A stretch of 64,000 bases of DNA from DALYLB01 sp964468345 (GTDB lineage: Bacteria > Acidobacteriota > Blastocatellia > RBC074), in NCBI GenBank assembly GCA_964468345.1, contig CAYXVZ010000021.1:15891-79890 (forward strand). The letters are read 5' to 3'. Below, one piece after another: positions 54,708-64,000 of the stretch. A program made the position numbers and the translations under genes. The notes beneath the pieces are model-generated. The model was given only the letters and a program-made list of their open reading frames with translations, had not been told where the DNA came from and searched no databases. Each line of letters begins with the position of its first letter. The stretch's first letter is position 1.

Positions 54708-55592
54708 ATGAGCAAACACTATGAGGGGATTTTCCCCATTGCCTTGACCACGTTCGATGAACACTACGAGATCGATGAGCAGAGCCAGCTTGCGCTGATC
54801 AATTACCTGATCGATTGCGGCGTCGACGGCATCGCGATTTTCGGCAATGCCAGCGAAGGCTATGCGCTCGGCGAATCTGAAAAGGCCCGGCTGATGAAAG
54901 TCATTCTGGCTGAGGTCCGCGGGCGGATTCCGGTCTTTGTTTCGACGGGGCATACCGGCACGCATGTCGCGGTGCAGCTATCCAGGGCCGCGGAGGAGGC
55001 TGGCGCCGACGGGCTGATGATTCTGCCGCCGTATTTTCTCAAACCGTCCGCGGAGGATTTGTTCGGCTATTACAAGGCGATCTCCGATGCGGTGCGCATT
55101 CCGATTATGATTCAGGATGCGCCCCTGTTGACGGGCGTCAATATCGGAGCCGCGCAGATGGCCCGCATGGCGCGCGAATGCGCGAACGTGGTGTACACCA
55201 AGGTCGAAGCTCCGCCGACCGCCATGAAGGTTACCGAAGTCAAACAGGCATGCGGAGAAGATCTCGTGATCTTCGGCGGGCTCAATGGCCATTTCTTTCT
55301 GGAGGAGTTGCAACGCGGCGCGCGCGGCACCATGCCCGGCAGCGATATGATGCCGATGTTCGTGCGGGTCTGGAAGCTCTGGAAGGAAGGCCGGTACAAG
55401 GAAGCGCGCGCCGAATTCAATCGTCATCTGCCGCTGATCCGCTTCGAATTGCAGCCCGGCCTCGGCGTCTCGGCCATGAAGGAAAATCTAAAGGCGCTGG
55501 GCGTGATCCGGCATACGACCGTCCGCCCGCCGACGCGCAGGCTCGATGCGCCGGGGATTGACGAACTGCGCCAGATCGTTGCGGACCTATAA
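54708..55592 (+). CDS. DHDPS/NAL-superfamily enzyme, L-KDA dehydratase-like
   Basis: This 294-residue TIM-barrel lyase has Schiff-base Lys165 in VVYTKVEAPP. The usual G-T-T-G-E loop reads GNASEG (46-51), and the Tyr of the catalytic triad is replaced by Gln136 in IPIMIQDAP. That motif and the order of segments resemble, from memory, L-2-keto-3-deoxyarabonate dehydratase of Azospirillum rather than dihydrodipicolinate synthase or N-acetylneuraminate lyase. It would convert a 2-keto-3-deoxy sugar acid made by the enzyme at 53279. Length normal. A 13-bp hairpin lies between it and the convergent gene. Confidence 0.85.
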   Translation: MSKHYEGIFPIALTTFDEHYEIDEQSQLALINYLIDCGVDGIAIFGNASEGYALGESEKARLMKVILAEVRGRIPVFVSTGHTGTHVAVQLSRAAEEAGADGLMILPPYFLKPSAEDLFGYYKAISDAVRIPIMIQDAPLLTGVNIGAAQMARMARECANVVYTKVEAPPTAMKVTEVKQACGEDLVIFGGLNGHFFLEELQRGARGTMPGSDMMPMFVRVWKLWKEGRYKEARAEFNRHLPLIRFELQPGLGVSAMKENLKALGVIRHTTVRPPTRRLDAPGIDELRQIVADL

Positions 55593-55595
55593 CCT

Positions 55596-55623
55596 TTGTA
55601 GTACCGGGTGGCTGTGGCCGGTA

Positions 55624-55631
<8 letters not shown>
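55596..55631. terminator. Bidirectional hairpin between convergent genes
   Basis: TTTGTAGTACCGG (55596-55608) pairs perfectly with CCGGTACTACAAA (55619-55631) around a ten-base loop. The plus-strand gene ends at 55592 and the minus-strand gene at 55624; the latter's TAG stop is inside the stem. It could terminate both transcripts, but lacks a T-tract. Confidence 0.75.
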
Positions 55632-57306
<1,675 letters not shown>

Positions 57307-57320
57307 GGTTCTCCTTCTCT

Positions 57321-57465
57321 GGGTACGCACGCGAGAACGCGTGCCCTGGGTACGCACGCGTCCTCGCGTGCTATCTGAAAGTCCGCGAAGCGCTCCTCTT
57401 TCTATGCGGAATAAGAAAGGCTTCGCTGCTTCTATCTCATAGCACGCGAGGACGCGTGCGTACCC
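57321..57465. repeat. Palindromic element, second GGGTACGCACGCG copy
   Basis: Perfect 27-bp arms lie at 57348-57374 and 57439-57465, preceded by a degenerate extra half-unit (57321-57346, GGGTACGCACGCGAGAACGC..). The internal loop contains CCGCGAAGCGCTCCTCTTT, related to the loop at 8618-8759. It lies in the divergent gap between the ceramidase-like and PSD1 genes, starting 15 bp upstream of the former's start codon, so it is in its 5' leader rather than at a 3' end. Confidence 0.93.
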
Positions 57466-57553
57466 GGGGAAATCAATTTAGAATATGGCGGTCGCAGTGT
57501 CGCGGCATTGCACGATCAAGTCAAGATTCGAACGGTTCATCAACTTAAACACC

Positions 57554-60460
57554 ATGAAAAGACCCCGAAGAAAGTTGCTTCTTCTGGCGGCATTCGTGTC
57601 GATCGTCGGCTGGTTCGCGATGGATCGGCCGGCCGCCCAGGCGACCGTCGATTTCGAGCGGGACATCCGGCCCTTGCTGCACGCGCGGTGCGTCGCCTGC
57701 CATGGCCCGGCGGCCCAGAAATCCGCCCTGCGGCTCGATCAGAAAGCCGCCGCGATGAAGGGTGGGCTGGGAGGGCCGGTCATCCGGCCCGGCCGCGGCG
57801 CGGAAAGTGAACTGATCCGCCGCGTCAGCAGCAGCGAAGCCGCCGAGAGGATGCCGCCGACCGGCGAGCGTTTGACGCCGCGCGAAATCGCGTTGCTCAA
57901 GGCCTGGATCGATGGCGGCGCTCTCTGGCCGGACGACGCAAAAGCCACCGTGGCCGAAGCGAAGCGCGCCGAAAAGGGCTCCTGGTGGTCGTTGCAACCG
58001 CTGGCTGCTGGTGCAGTGCCCCAGCCCAATGGCATCCCCGCGGTTTGGGCAGCCTCTGAGATCGACCGCTTCATTTATGCCCGGCTGGCGGAACGCGGCC
58101 TGCAACCGAATCCGCCCGCGGCGCGCCGCGACCTGATTCGCCGCGTCACGTATGACCTGACCGGCCTGCCGCCCTCGCCCGCGGAAGTTGAGGCTTTCAT
58201 TGCCGACCCCGATCCCAAGGCCTATGAAAAGCTGGTCGATCGATTGCTGGCCGCGCCGCAATATGGCGAACAATGGGGACGGCACTGGCTGGATGTCGCG
58301 CGCTTCGGCGAAAGCAAGGGATTCGAGCAGAATCATCTCATCAACAACCTTTGGCCTTACCGCGATTATGTGATTCGATCGTTCAACGAAGACAAGCCCT
58401 TCAATCGATTCATCCTCGAACAGATCGCCGGCGACGTGATCGGCAATGGCGATCCGAACGTCGAAGTCGGCACGGCCTTTCTGGTCTGCGGGCCCTATGA
58501 TGCCGTCGGCAATCTCGATGAAGTGCAGAAAAAAATCATTCGCGCCAACACGCTCGACGATCTGATCACCGCAACCAGCAACGCTTTTCTCGGCCTGACG
58601 GTCAATTGCGCACGTTGCCATCACCACAAGTTCGATCCCATTCCCACCGAAGACTATTACCGCATGCGCGCGGCCTTTGAAGGCGTCGTGCATGGCGATC
58701 GCGCGCTGGCCACGAAAGAGGCGCGTGAGAGGTATGCCGCCGCTGCCGGCCCGCTCGAAACGCGACGCGCTGAACTCGGCAAGCAGAAAGCCGATCTCGA
58801 AAAGCTTATCGCCGAACGGGCAAAGGCCGAGGCCGGGAAAATCACGAGCTATCCCTTGCCGCGGATCAATCGTTACTTCAATGAGCATCGCTTCGATCCG
58901 CTCCAGGCTCGATATGTGAAATTCATCATGCGCGCCCATTCCGACAATCCGAGGTCGGGCGGCAATGCGCGGCTCGATGAATTCGAGGTCTGGACCAAAG
59001 ACCGAAACGTCGCACTCGCATCGGCCGGGGCAAAAGCAACCGGGCCGACCAACCGGCGCGCGGAAGATGTGGCGGGCGCGGAGGCCTATGGCGTCGATCT
59101 GGTGAATGACGGGAAGTTCGGCGAACGCTGGTTTATTGGTCAACCTCCCGAATTGACAATCGCATTGGCGAAAACAGAAACCGTCGAACGGATCGTCTTC
59201 TCGCACGATCGCACGGCCGCGCCGGACAATCCCGGCGTCGGGCTCGGGCCCTTCGTCACCGAGTATGAAATTCAGGTTTCGATGGACGGCAAGGAATGGA
59301 AATCCGTCGGCGACTCTTCCGCGCGCCCGCCATTTAACGAAGCCCAATTGATCGAGCGATTCGCAAAGAAGGTGATGAGCGATGCCGAACGGGAGACGCT
59401 GAAAAAACTCGACGCAGAGCTCGCGCAAATCAATAAAGACCTGAAAGCCCTTCCGCCGCTGCCCGTCGTCTGGGCAGGCCGATTTGAAGAGCCCAAAGAG
59501 ACAACCTATGTGCACAAGGGCGGCGACCCGATGCGGCGCGGCGCGGATGTCGTGCCCGCCGGCCTGGCAGTGCTCGACGGCGCGATGAAATCTTTCACGC
59601 TGCCCGCGAATGCGCCCGAAGGAGAACGCCGCCTGGCGCTGGCTCGCTGGATCGCGGCCGATGAAAACCCCCTGACGGCCCGCGTGCTGGCCAATCGCAT
59701 CTGGCACTATCATTTCGGCACGGGCCTCGTGGACACGCCAAGCGATTTCGGCTATCTCGGCGGCAAACCCTCTCATCCGGAATTTCTGGACTGGCTCGCC
59801 CGGCGATTGCAGTCGCATGGCTGGCGCTTGAAGCCGCTGCATCGCGAGATTCTGCTGTCGCAGACCTATCAACAATCCTCCGATTTTCGCGAAGCCGCCG
59901 CCCGCGTCGATGCGGGATCGCGCCTGCTCTGGCGCTTTCCGCCGCGCAGGCTGCGCGCCGAAGAGATCCGCGACACGATGCTGGCCCTCACCGGCAAGCT
60001 CAATCTGACGATGGGCGGCCCGGGGTATCGCCTGTATCGCTATCTCGAAGACAACGTCGCGACCTATGTCCCGCTGGACCAGCATGCGCCTGAGACCTAT
60101 CGGCGAGGCGTCTATCATCAGAATGCGCGGTCTTCCTTGATTGATGGATTGACCGATTTCGATCAGCCCGACAATGCCTCCGCCGCGCCGAGCCGCATCA
60201 GCACGACTTCGCCGCTGCAGGCGCTGACGCTGCTCAATCATTCCTTCACGCTTTCGATGGCGGATGCGCTTGTCGAACGGGCACGGAGCGGGGATGGAAC
60301 GAATGATGCCCAGGCAATCCGGCGCGCGTTTTCATATGCTTTTCAGCGTCCGCCCACGGCCGAAGAGGAAAAAGACGCGCTCGCCCTGATTCAAATATAC
60401 GGTTGGCGCGCTTTCGCGCGGGCGATGCTGAATGCAAATGAATTGTTATACCTGCGGTGA
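57554..60460 (+). CDS. PSCyt1-PSCyt2-PSD1 secreted cytochrome-type protein
   Basis: This 968-residue exported protein has a signal anchor (KLLLLAAFVSIVGWFAM), PSCyt1 with haem site CVACHG (46-51), PSCyt2/DUF1549 (RLNR-type region RRDLIRRVTYDLTGLPPSP; NCARCHHHKFDPI near residue 355), a discoidin-like insert (about 460-600) and PSD1/DUF1553 (LANRIWHYHFGTGLVDTPSDFG; LHREILLSQTYQQSS). This is a hallmark gene of Planctomycetes and Acidobacteria, usually followed by a DUF1501 gene, as here at 61774. ATG 57554 was chosen because the signal follows directly; the ribosome site is weak. Role thought to be redox-linked glycan use, unproven. Confidence 0.92.
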   Translation: MKRPRRKLLLLAAFVSIVGWFAMDRPAAQATVDFERDIRPLLHARCVACHGPAAQKSALRLDQKAAAMKGGLGGPVIRPGRGAESELIRRVSSSEAAERMPPTGERLTPREIALLKAWIDGGALWPDDAKATVAEAKRAEKGSWWSLQPLAAGAVPQPNGIPAVWAASEIDRFIYARLAERGLQPNPPAARRDLIRRVTYDLTGLPPSPAEVEAFIADPDPKAYEKLVDRLLAAPQYGEQWGRHWLDVARFGESKGFEQNHLINNLWPYRDYVIRSFNEDKPFNRFILEQIAGDVIGNGDPNVEVGTAFLVCGPYDAVGNLDEVQKKIIRANTLDDLITATSNAFLGLTVNCARCHHHKFDPIPTEDYYRMRAAFEGVVHGDRALATKEARERYAAAAGPLETRRAELGKQKADLEKLIAERAKAEAGKITSYPLPRINRYFNEHRFDPLQARYVKFIMRAHSDNPRSGGNARLDEFEVWTKDRNVALASAGAKATGPTNRRAEDVAGAEAYGVDLVNDGKFGERWFIGQPPELTIALAKTETVERIVFSHDRTAAPDNPGVGLGPFVTEYEIQVSMDGKEWKSVGDSSARPPFNEAQLIERFAKKVMSDAERETLKKLDAELAQINKDLKALPPLPVVWAGRFEEPKETTYVHKGGDPMRRGADVVPAGLAVLDGAMKSFTLPANAPEGERRLALARWIAADENPLTARVLANRIWHYHFGTGLVDTPSDFGYLGGKPSHPEFLDWLARRLQSHGWRLKPLHREILLSQTYQQSSDFREAAARVDAGSRLLWRFPPRRLRAEEIRDTMLALTGKLNLTMGGPGYRLYRYLEDNVATYVPLDQHAPETYRRGVYHQNARSSLIDGLTDFDQPDNASAAPSRISTTSPLQALTLLNHSFTLSMADALVERARSGDGTNDAQAIRRAFSYAFQRPPTAEEEKDALALIQIYGWRAFARAMLNANELLYLR

Positions 60461-60478
60461 AATACTGGCGGGAAGGTT

Positions 60479-60975
60479 TTCCTTTTCGGTAGGACAGGTT
60501 CCCAACCTGTCCTACCGAAAAGGAAGTAGCTTGCCTGAAAGAATCAATTTTCTTTGGTAGGACAGGTTGGGACCTTGTCATTACCCACATCTGCGCGCAA
60601 TTCGTGTTGTGGTCTTCTGCCCGGAACGGGCAGCGGGGCATAGCCGGTGGTGGAGGCGAAGCCGGAACCACCGGTCAGGCCGAATTCAACAATCGCGCCC
60701 CGGCAGGGGCGCCGGATAAGCACCAGAATTCAATGCATTCAAGATTACCCGCAGCCCAGCGCCCCTGCCGGGGCGCGATAAAATCGCATCCGCTACCGGT
60801 GGTTCCGGCTTCGCCTCCTCCACCGGCTATGCTCCGACGCGCTTTCAGCGGGTAATTCGTGCGCAGATGTGGGTAATGACAAGGTCCCAACCTGTTCTAC
60901 TGAAAAGGAAGTAGCTTGCCTGAAAGAATCAATTTTCTTTGGTAGGACAGGTTGGGAACCTGTCCTACCAAAGAA
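60479..60975. repeat. 497-bp composite: nested palindromes within direct repeats
   Basis: The outer hairpins are 60479-60525 (22-bp stem, 3-nt loop) and 60935-60975 (19-bp stem), both built on GGTAGGACAGGTT. They overlap a perfect 56-bp direct repeat, 60517-60572 and 60902-60957. Between them are three nested stems: 60562-60596 with 60861-60895 (35 bp, perfect), 60638-60675 with 60795-60832 (38 bp, one mismatch), and 60692-60712 with 60759-60779 (21 bp, perfect). No gene is present in it. It separates the PSD1 gene from the methyltransferase. Confidence 0.95.
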
Positions 60976-61000
60976 GGATAAGGCTTCGAGAACGGATTCC

Positions 61001-61777
61001 ATGACCCAAAGCATCTATGACAGCGAACGACTGGCCTATGGCTATGCGCACCATCGGCCGCCTGTGCACCAGGCGATAGCCACGCGCATTTATACCTCGC
61101 TGGGACTGACGGGAAAATTGCCGCGCGGCCTCGATATTGGCTGCGGCGCGGGGCTTTCGACGGCGGCGCTCGAAACGCTTTGCGAGCGGGCGGTCGGCAT
61201 CGAGCCGGTGACGGGGATGATGCGATACAGAACAATCATCTCTGCGACGGCCGGCTTTCTCTGCGCCCGGGCCGAGCAATTGCCCTTTCCATCGCGATGC
61301 TTCGACATGCTGACGGCGGCGGGATCGATCAATTATGCGGATCGCGAGCAGTTCTTTCCCGAGGCCGCGCGCGTATTGACGGACAGGGGGCAACTGGTCG
61401 TCTATGACTTTTCCGCCGGCCGGACCTTTCCGGAGGATGAACGGCTCGATCAATGGTTCACGCGGTTTGAACAGCGCTACCCATCGCCACCCGGCTATCA
61501 TTTCGAGATTCGCGAAATTCCATTCGATCGCTATGGGCTTCGCCTCGCGTCCTATGAAGAATTCAGGATTGCGCTGCCGATGACCCTGGAGTCCTATCTT
61601 GCCTATGCCTGCAGCGAAACCAGTGTGGAGCAAGCCATTCAGGACGGCACGCCGGAAGCGGAGATTCAGGATTGGTGTCGAAACTCGCTCGCGCCCTTGT
61701 TTGAAATGGGTTCACGCGAGGTCCTTTTCACCGGTTATATCGCATGCATCACCCACGATGAGGGGAGAATTCAATGA
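61001..61777 (+). CDS. Class I SAM-dependent methyltransferase
   Basis: This 258-residue cytoplasmic protein has the SAM-binding motif I LDIGCGAGLSTAAL (about 44-57), acidic motif II in VGIEPVTGM, and FDMLTAAGSINYADREQFF for motif IV/post-motif. The fold matches Methyltransf_11/25. The substrate is unknown; it may be a small molecule, as no nucleic-acid-binding extension is seen. ATG 61001 was chosen because the upstream frame lies in repeats. The stop overlaps the DUF1501 start in ATGA, so the two are coupled. Confidence 0.87.
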   Translation: MTQSIYDSERLAYGYAHHRPPVHQAIATRIYTSLGLTGKLPRGLDIGCGAGLSTAALETLCERAVGIEPVTGMMRYRTIISATAGFLCARAEQLPFPSRCFDMLTAAGSINYADREQFFPEAARVLTDRGQLVVYDFSAGRTFPEDERLDQWFTRFEQRYPSPPGYHFEIREIPFDRYGLRLASYEEFRIALPMTLESYLAYACSETSVEQAIQDGTPEAEIQDWCRNSLAPLFEMGSREVLFTGYIACITHDEGRIQ

Positions 61778-63195
61778 CAACGGAAGACACGCCGCGCGCA
61801 TTGACGCGCCGTCATTTTTTGCGAGACACGACAACGGGCCTGGGCGGTATCGCGCTGCTCGATCTGCTCGGGCGCGATGCGTTGGCCGTGCAGAGAATTC
61901 AGCATCACGCGCCGCGCGCGAAACAGGTGTTGCAGATTTTTTGCCCCGGCGCGGCATCGCACATGGATTTGTGGGATTACAAACCCGCGCTCGAAAAATA
62001 TGACGGCACGCCGTTGCCGGGCGCGGAAAAGGAAGTCACCTTTCAAGGCAAGAACGGCAACCTGATGAAATCGCCGTGGCCCTTCGCACCCGCGGGCCAG
62101 AGCGGCAAGATGCTGTCAACGCTGTTGCCGCACGTCGCAAAGCAAGCGGATGAGATGGCGTTTATTCATTCGATGACTTCGCGGAGCAATACCCATGGGC
62201 CCGGCAGCGTTTTTATGAATACGGGCTTCGTTCGCGAAGGCTTTCCGTCGGCCGGGGCGTGGGCGAGTTTTGCGTTGGGAAGTCTGAATGAAAACCTGCC
62301 GACTTTTGTGTCCATCACGGATGTGCGCGGCGAGCCGCCGAACGGCAAGGCGAATTGGACCAGCGGCTTTTTGCCGGCCCAGCATCAGGCCGTAATGCTG
62401 GCGGCGCATCAACCCCTGCGAAATCTCAACCGGCCCGCAGGCATTTCAGAGGACGAAGAGCGGGCCACGCGAGCTTTTTTATCCCGGTTGAATGACGCCG
62501 ATGCGGCGCGGCATCCCGGTGAATCCGAATTGCGCGCGCGCATGGCGTCGTATGAACTGGCCGCAAAGATGCAACTCGCCGCACCGGAAGTCACCGACCT
62601 GCAACGCGAAGCCCGGCATGTCCATTCGTTGTATGGAACCGAGGATGCGAATCCGCTCAAGGCCGCGTATGCGCGAAACTGCCTGCTGGCGCGGCGATTG
62701 CTTGAACGCGGCGTGCGGTATGTCAGCCTGTATTGCGCTTCGCGCGCGAGCGGCATCGACGGTTTGTTGAACTGGGATGCGCATCGCACGCTCAAAACGG
62801 ATTACGAGCGGCACTGCCCGATTTTTGATCAGCCCACCGCCGCGCTATTGACGGATTTGAAACAGCGGGGGATGCTGCGCGATGTCGTGGTGCTCTGGAC
62901 GACGGAATTCGGCCGCATGCCCACGCATCAGGAAGGCACAACGGGTCGCGATCACAATCCCGACGGCTTCACCCTGTGGATGATGGGCGCGGGCATCAAA
63001 GGCGGAACGACGTATGGCGCAACCGATGAATTCGGCCGCCGCGCCGTCGAAAATGTCGCAACGGTTTATGACTTCTATGCGACCGTATTGCACCTTCTGG
63101 GTCTGAATCATGAAAAACTCACGTACTATCACAATGGAACCAATCGCAGATTGACCGATGTGCATGGGCACGTGATCCGTGAATTGTTGAGTTAA
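61774..63195 (+). CDS. DUF1501 domain protein, Tat-type signal
   Basis: This 473-residue protein has a twin-arginine signal (LTRRHFLRDTTTGLGGIALL) at about 11-30, then the DUF1501 fold related to alkaline phosphatase/sulfatase proteins: FCPGAASHMDLWDYKP, FIHSMTSRSNTHGPGSVFMN, VVLWTTEFGRMPTHQ and GRDHNPDGFTLWMMG. It is the standard companion of PSD1 proteins; here the pair is separated by a repeat and a methyltransferase gene. Catalysis is not established. Confidence 0.92.
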   Translation: MTTEDTPRALTRRHFLRDTTTGLGGIALLDLLGRDALAVQRIQHHAPRAKQVLQIFCPGAASHMDLWDYKPALEKYDGTPLPGAEKEVTFQGKNGNLMKSPWPFAPAGQSGKMLSTLLPHVAKQADEMAFIHSMTSRSNTHGPGSVFMNTGFVREGFPSAGAWASFALGSLNENLPTFVSITDVRGEPPNGKANWTSGFLPAQHQAVMLAAHQPLRNLNRPAGISEDEERATRAFLSRLNDADAARHPGESELRARMASYELAAKMQLAAPEVTDLQREARHVHSLYGTEDANPLKAAYARNCLLARRLLERGVRYVSLYCASRASGIDGLLNWDAHRTLKTDYERHCPIFDQPTAALLTDLKQRGMLRDVVVLWTTEFGRMPTHQEGTTGRDHNPDGFTLWMMGAGIKGGTTYGATDEFGRRAVENVATVYDFYATVLHLLGLNHEKLTYYHNGTNRRLTDVHGHVIRELLS

Positions 63196-63197
63196 GA

Positions 63198-63884
63198 GTG
63201 TTGAGAAATAGCCACAGGATTTTTAGCCTGCTTTGCATTATTTTGTGTTGCGTGCATTTCGGGTTCGCTCAAGTCGCGCCGTATGAAGACGATCAATCCT
63301 GGAACGAGGTGCTGGTCGTCAAACCGTTCAACAAGACCCGAGAGTTGATCATCACGGGGCAGTTTCGCCTTGGCGGGCAGTTTACTCGCCCGGTGGAAGA
63401 GCAGCTCGGCGGTACGCTGGCATTCAAAATCAAACCCTATCTGACGCTCGCTCCCGCCTATTTTCTGGTCGGGCAACAGCCCGCTCCCGGGCGAAACGTG
63501 ATTCAACACCGCATGGTTTTCATCGCGACCGGGACGGCCCGGTGGCGACGCTTTACCATTACGGACCGCAATCAGCTGGAGCGGCGCTTCGTCGTCGACA
63601 ATCCCGATTCAATCGTCTATCGCAATCGACTGCAGGTGGAGCATCCCATTCACATCGGCGATTTCAAATTCAGGGCGTTCGCCTGGAACGAGATCCGGTA
63701 CTCGAATCTCAGGCTGACGACCGGCAAGCGCCTCGGCTGGTTCCGGAATCGCTTTGCGCTCGGCGTCGGCAAACAGATCACCAAGCGCTTTTCCCTCGAT
63801 CTGTTTTATCTGCAGCAAAACGACGCCATCTCACGGCCCGGGGATATTAACGCGATGGGAACGAGCTTTCGGGTGACGTTGTGA
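63198..63884 (+). CDS. Secreted DUF2490-like beta-barrel protein
   Basis: This 228-residue protein has signal peptide SLLCIILCCVHFGFAQ followed by alternating amphipathic strands: TRELIITGQFRLGGQF, PYLTLAPAYFLVG and GTSFRVTL at the end. This fits a DUF2490-type outer-membrane barrel of unknown role. The GTG start at 63198 is three bases past the DUF1501 stop; TTG at 63201 is an alternative, and neither has a strong ribosome site. It is probably last in the operon. A tandem repeat starts five bases after its stop. Confidence 0.75.
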   Translation: MLRNSHRIFSLLCIILCCVHFGFAQVAPYEDDQSWNEVLVVKPFNKTRELIITGQFRLGGQFTRPVEEQLGGTLAFKIKPYLTLAPAYFLVGQQPAPGRNVIQHRMVFIATGTARWRRFTITDRNQLERRFVVDNPDSIVYRNRLQVEHPIHIGDFKFRAFAWNEIRYSNLRLTTGKRLGWFRNRFALGVGKQITKRFSLDLFYLQQNDAISRPGDINAMGTSFRVTL

Positions 63885-63888
63885 GGAA

Positions 63889-64000
63889 TTGTAAGGAAGT
63901 CTGGAAAAGTCTGGAGAAGTCTAGAGAAGTCTAGAGAAGTCTAGAGAAGTCTGGAGAAGTCTAGAGAAGTCTGGAGAAGTCTAGAGAAGTCTGGAGAAGT
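63889..64000. repeat. 10-bp tandem array GAAGTCTAGA, cut by window end
   Basis: About ten copies of GAAGTCTGGA / GAAGTCTAGA with a strict ten-base period run to the last base of the window. The unit is the same as at 18431-18616, 45 kb away, and again begins directly after a stop codon. The inverted partner array, if any, would lie beyond the window. Confidence 0.92.

Noticed and set aside
46328..55592. Sialic-acid catabolism cluster (sialidase, NanA-like lyase, MFS)
   Set aside because: The lyase-family protein lacks the Tyr and GTTGE-type loop of NanA, the carrier is hexuronate-type, and no NanK, NanE or NagB genes are present.
57545..60241. 898-residue frame antisense to the PSD1 gene
   Set aside because: Long antisense openness is expected from GC-rich codon bias; the translation has no family features and no ribosome site. 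The same holds for other long antisense frames, such as 39917-41407 and 3622-5124.

Overview
The window is a contiguous piece of a bacterial chromosome of moderately high GC. It most resembles Acidobacteriota (Solibacteres/Bryobacterales or Blastocatellia type). The gene content is the evidence: two very large TonB-dependent receptors with N-terminal carboxypeptidase-regulatory-like domains, paired secreted cytochrome-type proteins (DUF1592 + DUF1552; PSCyt1/PSD1 + DUF1501), many Tat-type secreted oxidoreductases, a sulfatase with its formylglycine-generating enzyme, and RND/ABC exporters. No rRNA, tRNA, CRISPR array, transposase or phage gene was recognised.

Layout. 0.2-7 kb: MgtC-like membrane protein, 6-phosphofructokinase, DUF1592/DUF1552 pair. 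7.2-12 kb: a small pseudo-receiver, then a YnjBCD-like ABC importer (two permeases, lipoprotein binding protein, ATPase) and a convergent, overlapping metallothionein-like gene. 12.4-19.4 kb: BCAM0308 zinc-ribbon protein, a REC protein plus REC-GAF-kinase, UbiB-type kinase, NDH-2-like flavoprotein, double-receiver protein. 19.5-23.9 kb: ABC exporter (ATPase, FtsX permease, HlyD adaptor). 25-28.6 kb: DUF4394-CBM2 secreted protein, CBS/CorC membrane protein, PAP2 phosphatase. 28.6-37.5 kb: operon FGE-TolC-RND-adaptor-PAP2 divergent from a sulfatase. 37.5-57.3 kb: catabolic region with two TonB receptors, FCD-GntR regulator, ApbE, sialidase-fold protein, Gfo/Idh/MocA, FAD oxidoreductase, hexuronate-type MFS transporter, enolase-superfamily dehydratase, KDA-dehydratase-like aldolase-family enzyme and a ceramidase-like hydrolase. 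This reads as outer-membrane capture, periplasmic processing and cytoplasmic breakdown of an acidic sugar. 57.5-63.9 kb: PSD1 cytochrome protein, methyltransferase, DUF1501 protein, DUF2490 protein.

The most unusual feature is not a gene. Over twenty intergenic palindromes are present, many perfect over 22-51 bp per arm and built from short tandem words. They sit at or within a few bases of stop codons. Several share sequence between distant loci, and where two copies differ, both arms have changed together. In four cases the repeat supplies the stop codon itself. This family of 3'-end palindromes is the best candidate here for an undescribed system. It could be a mobile palindrome family, a structured-RNA 3'-end system or the product of a palindrome-correcting replication process; sequence alone cannot choose between them.
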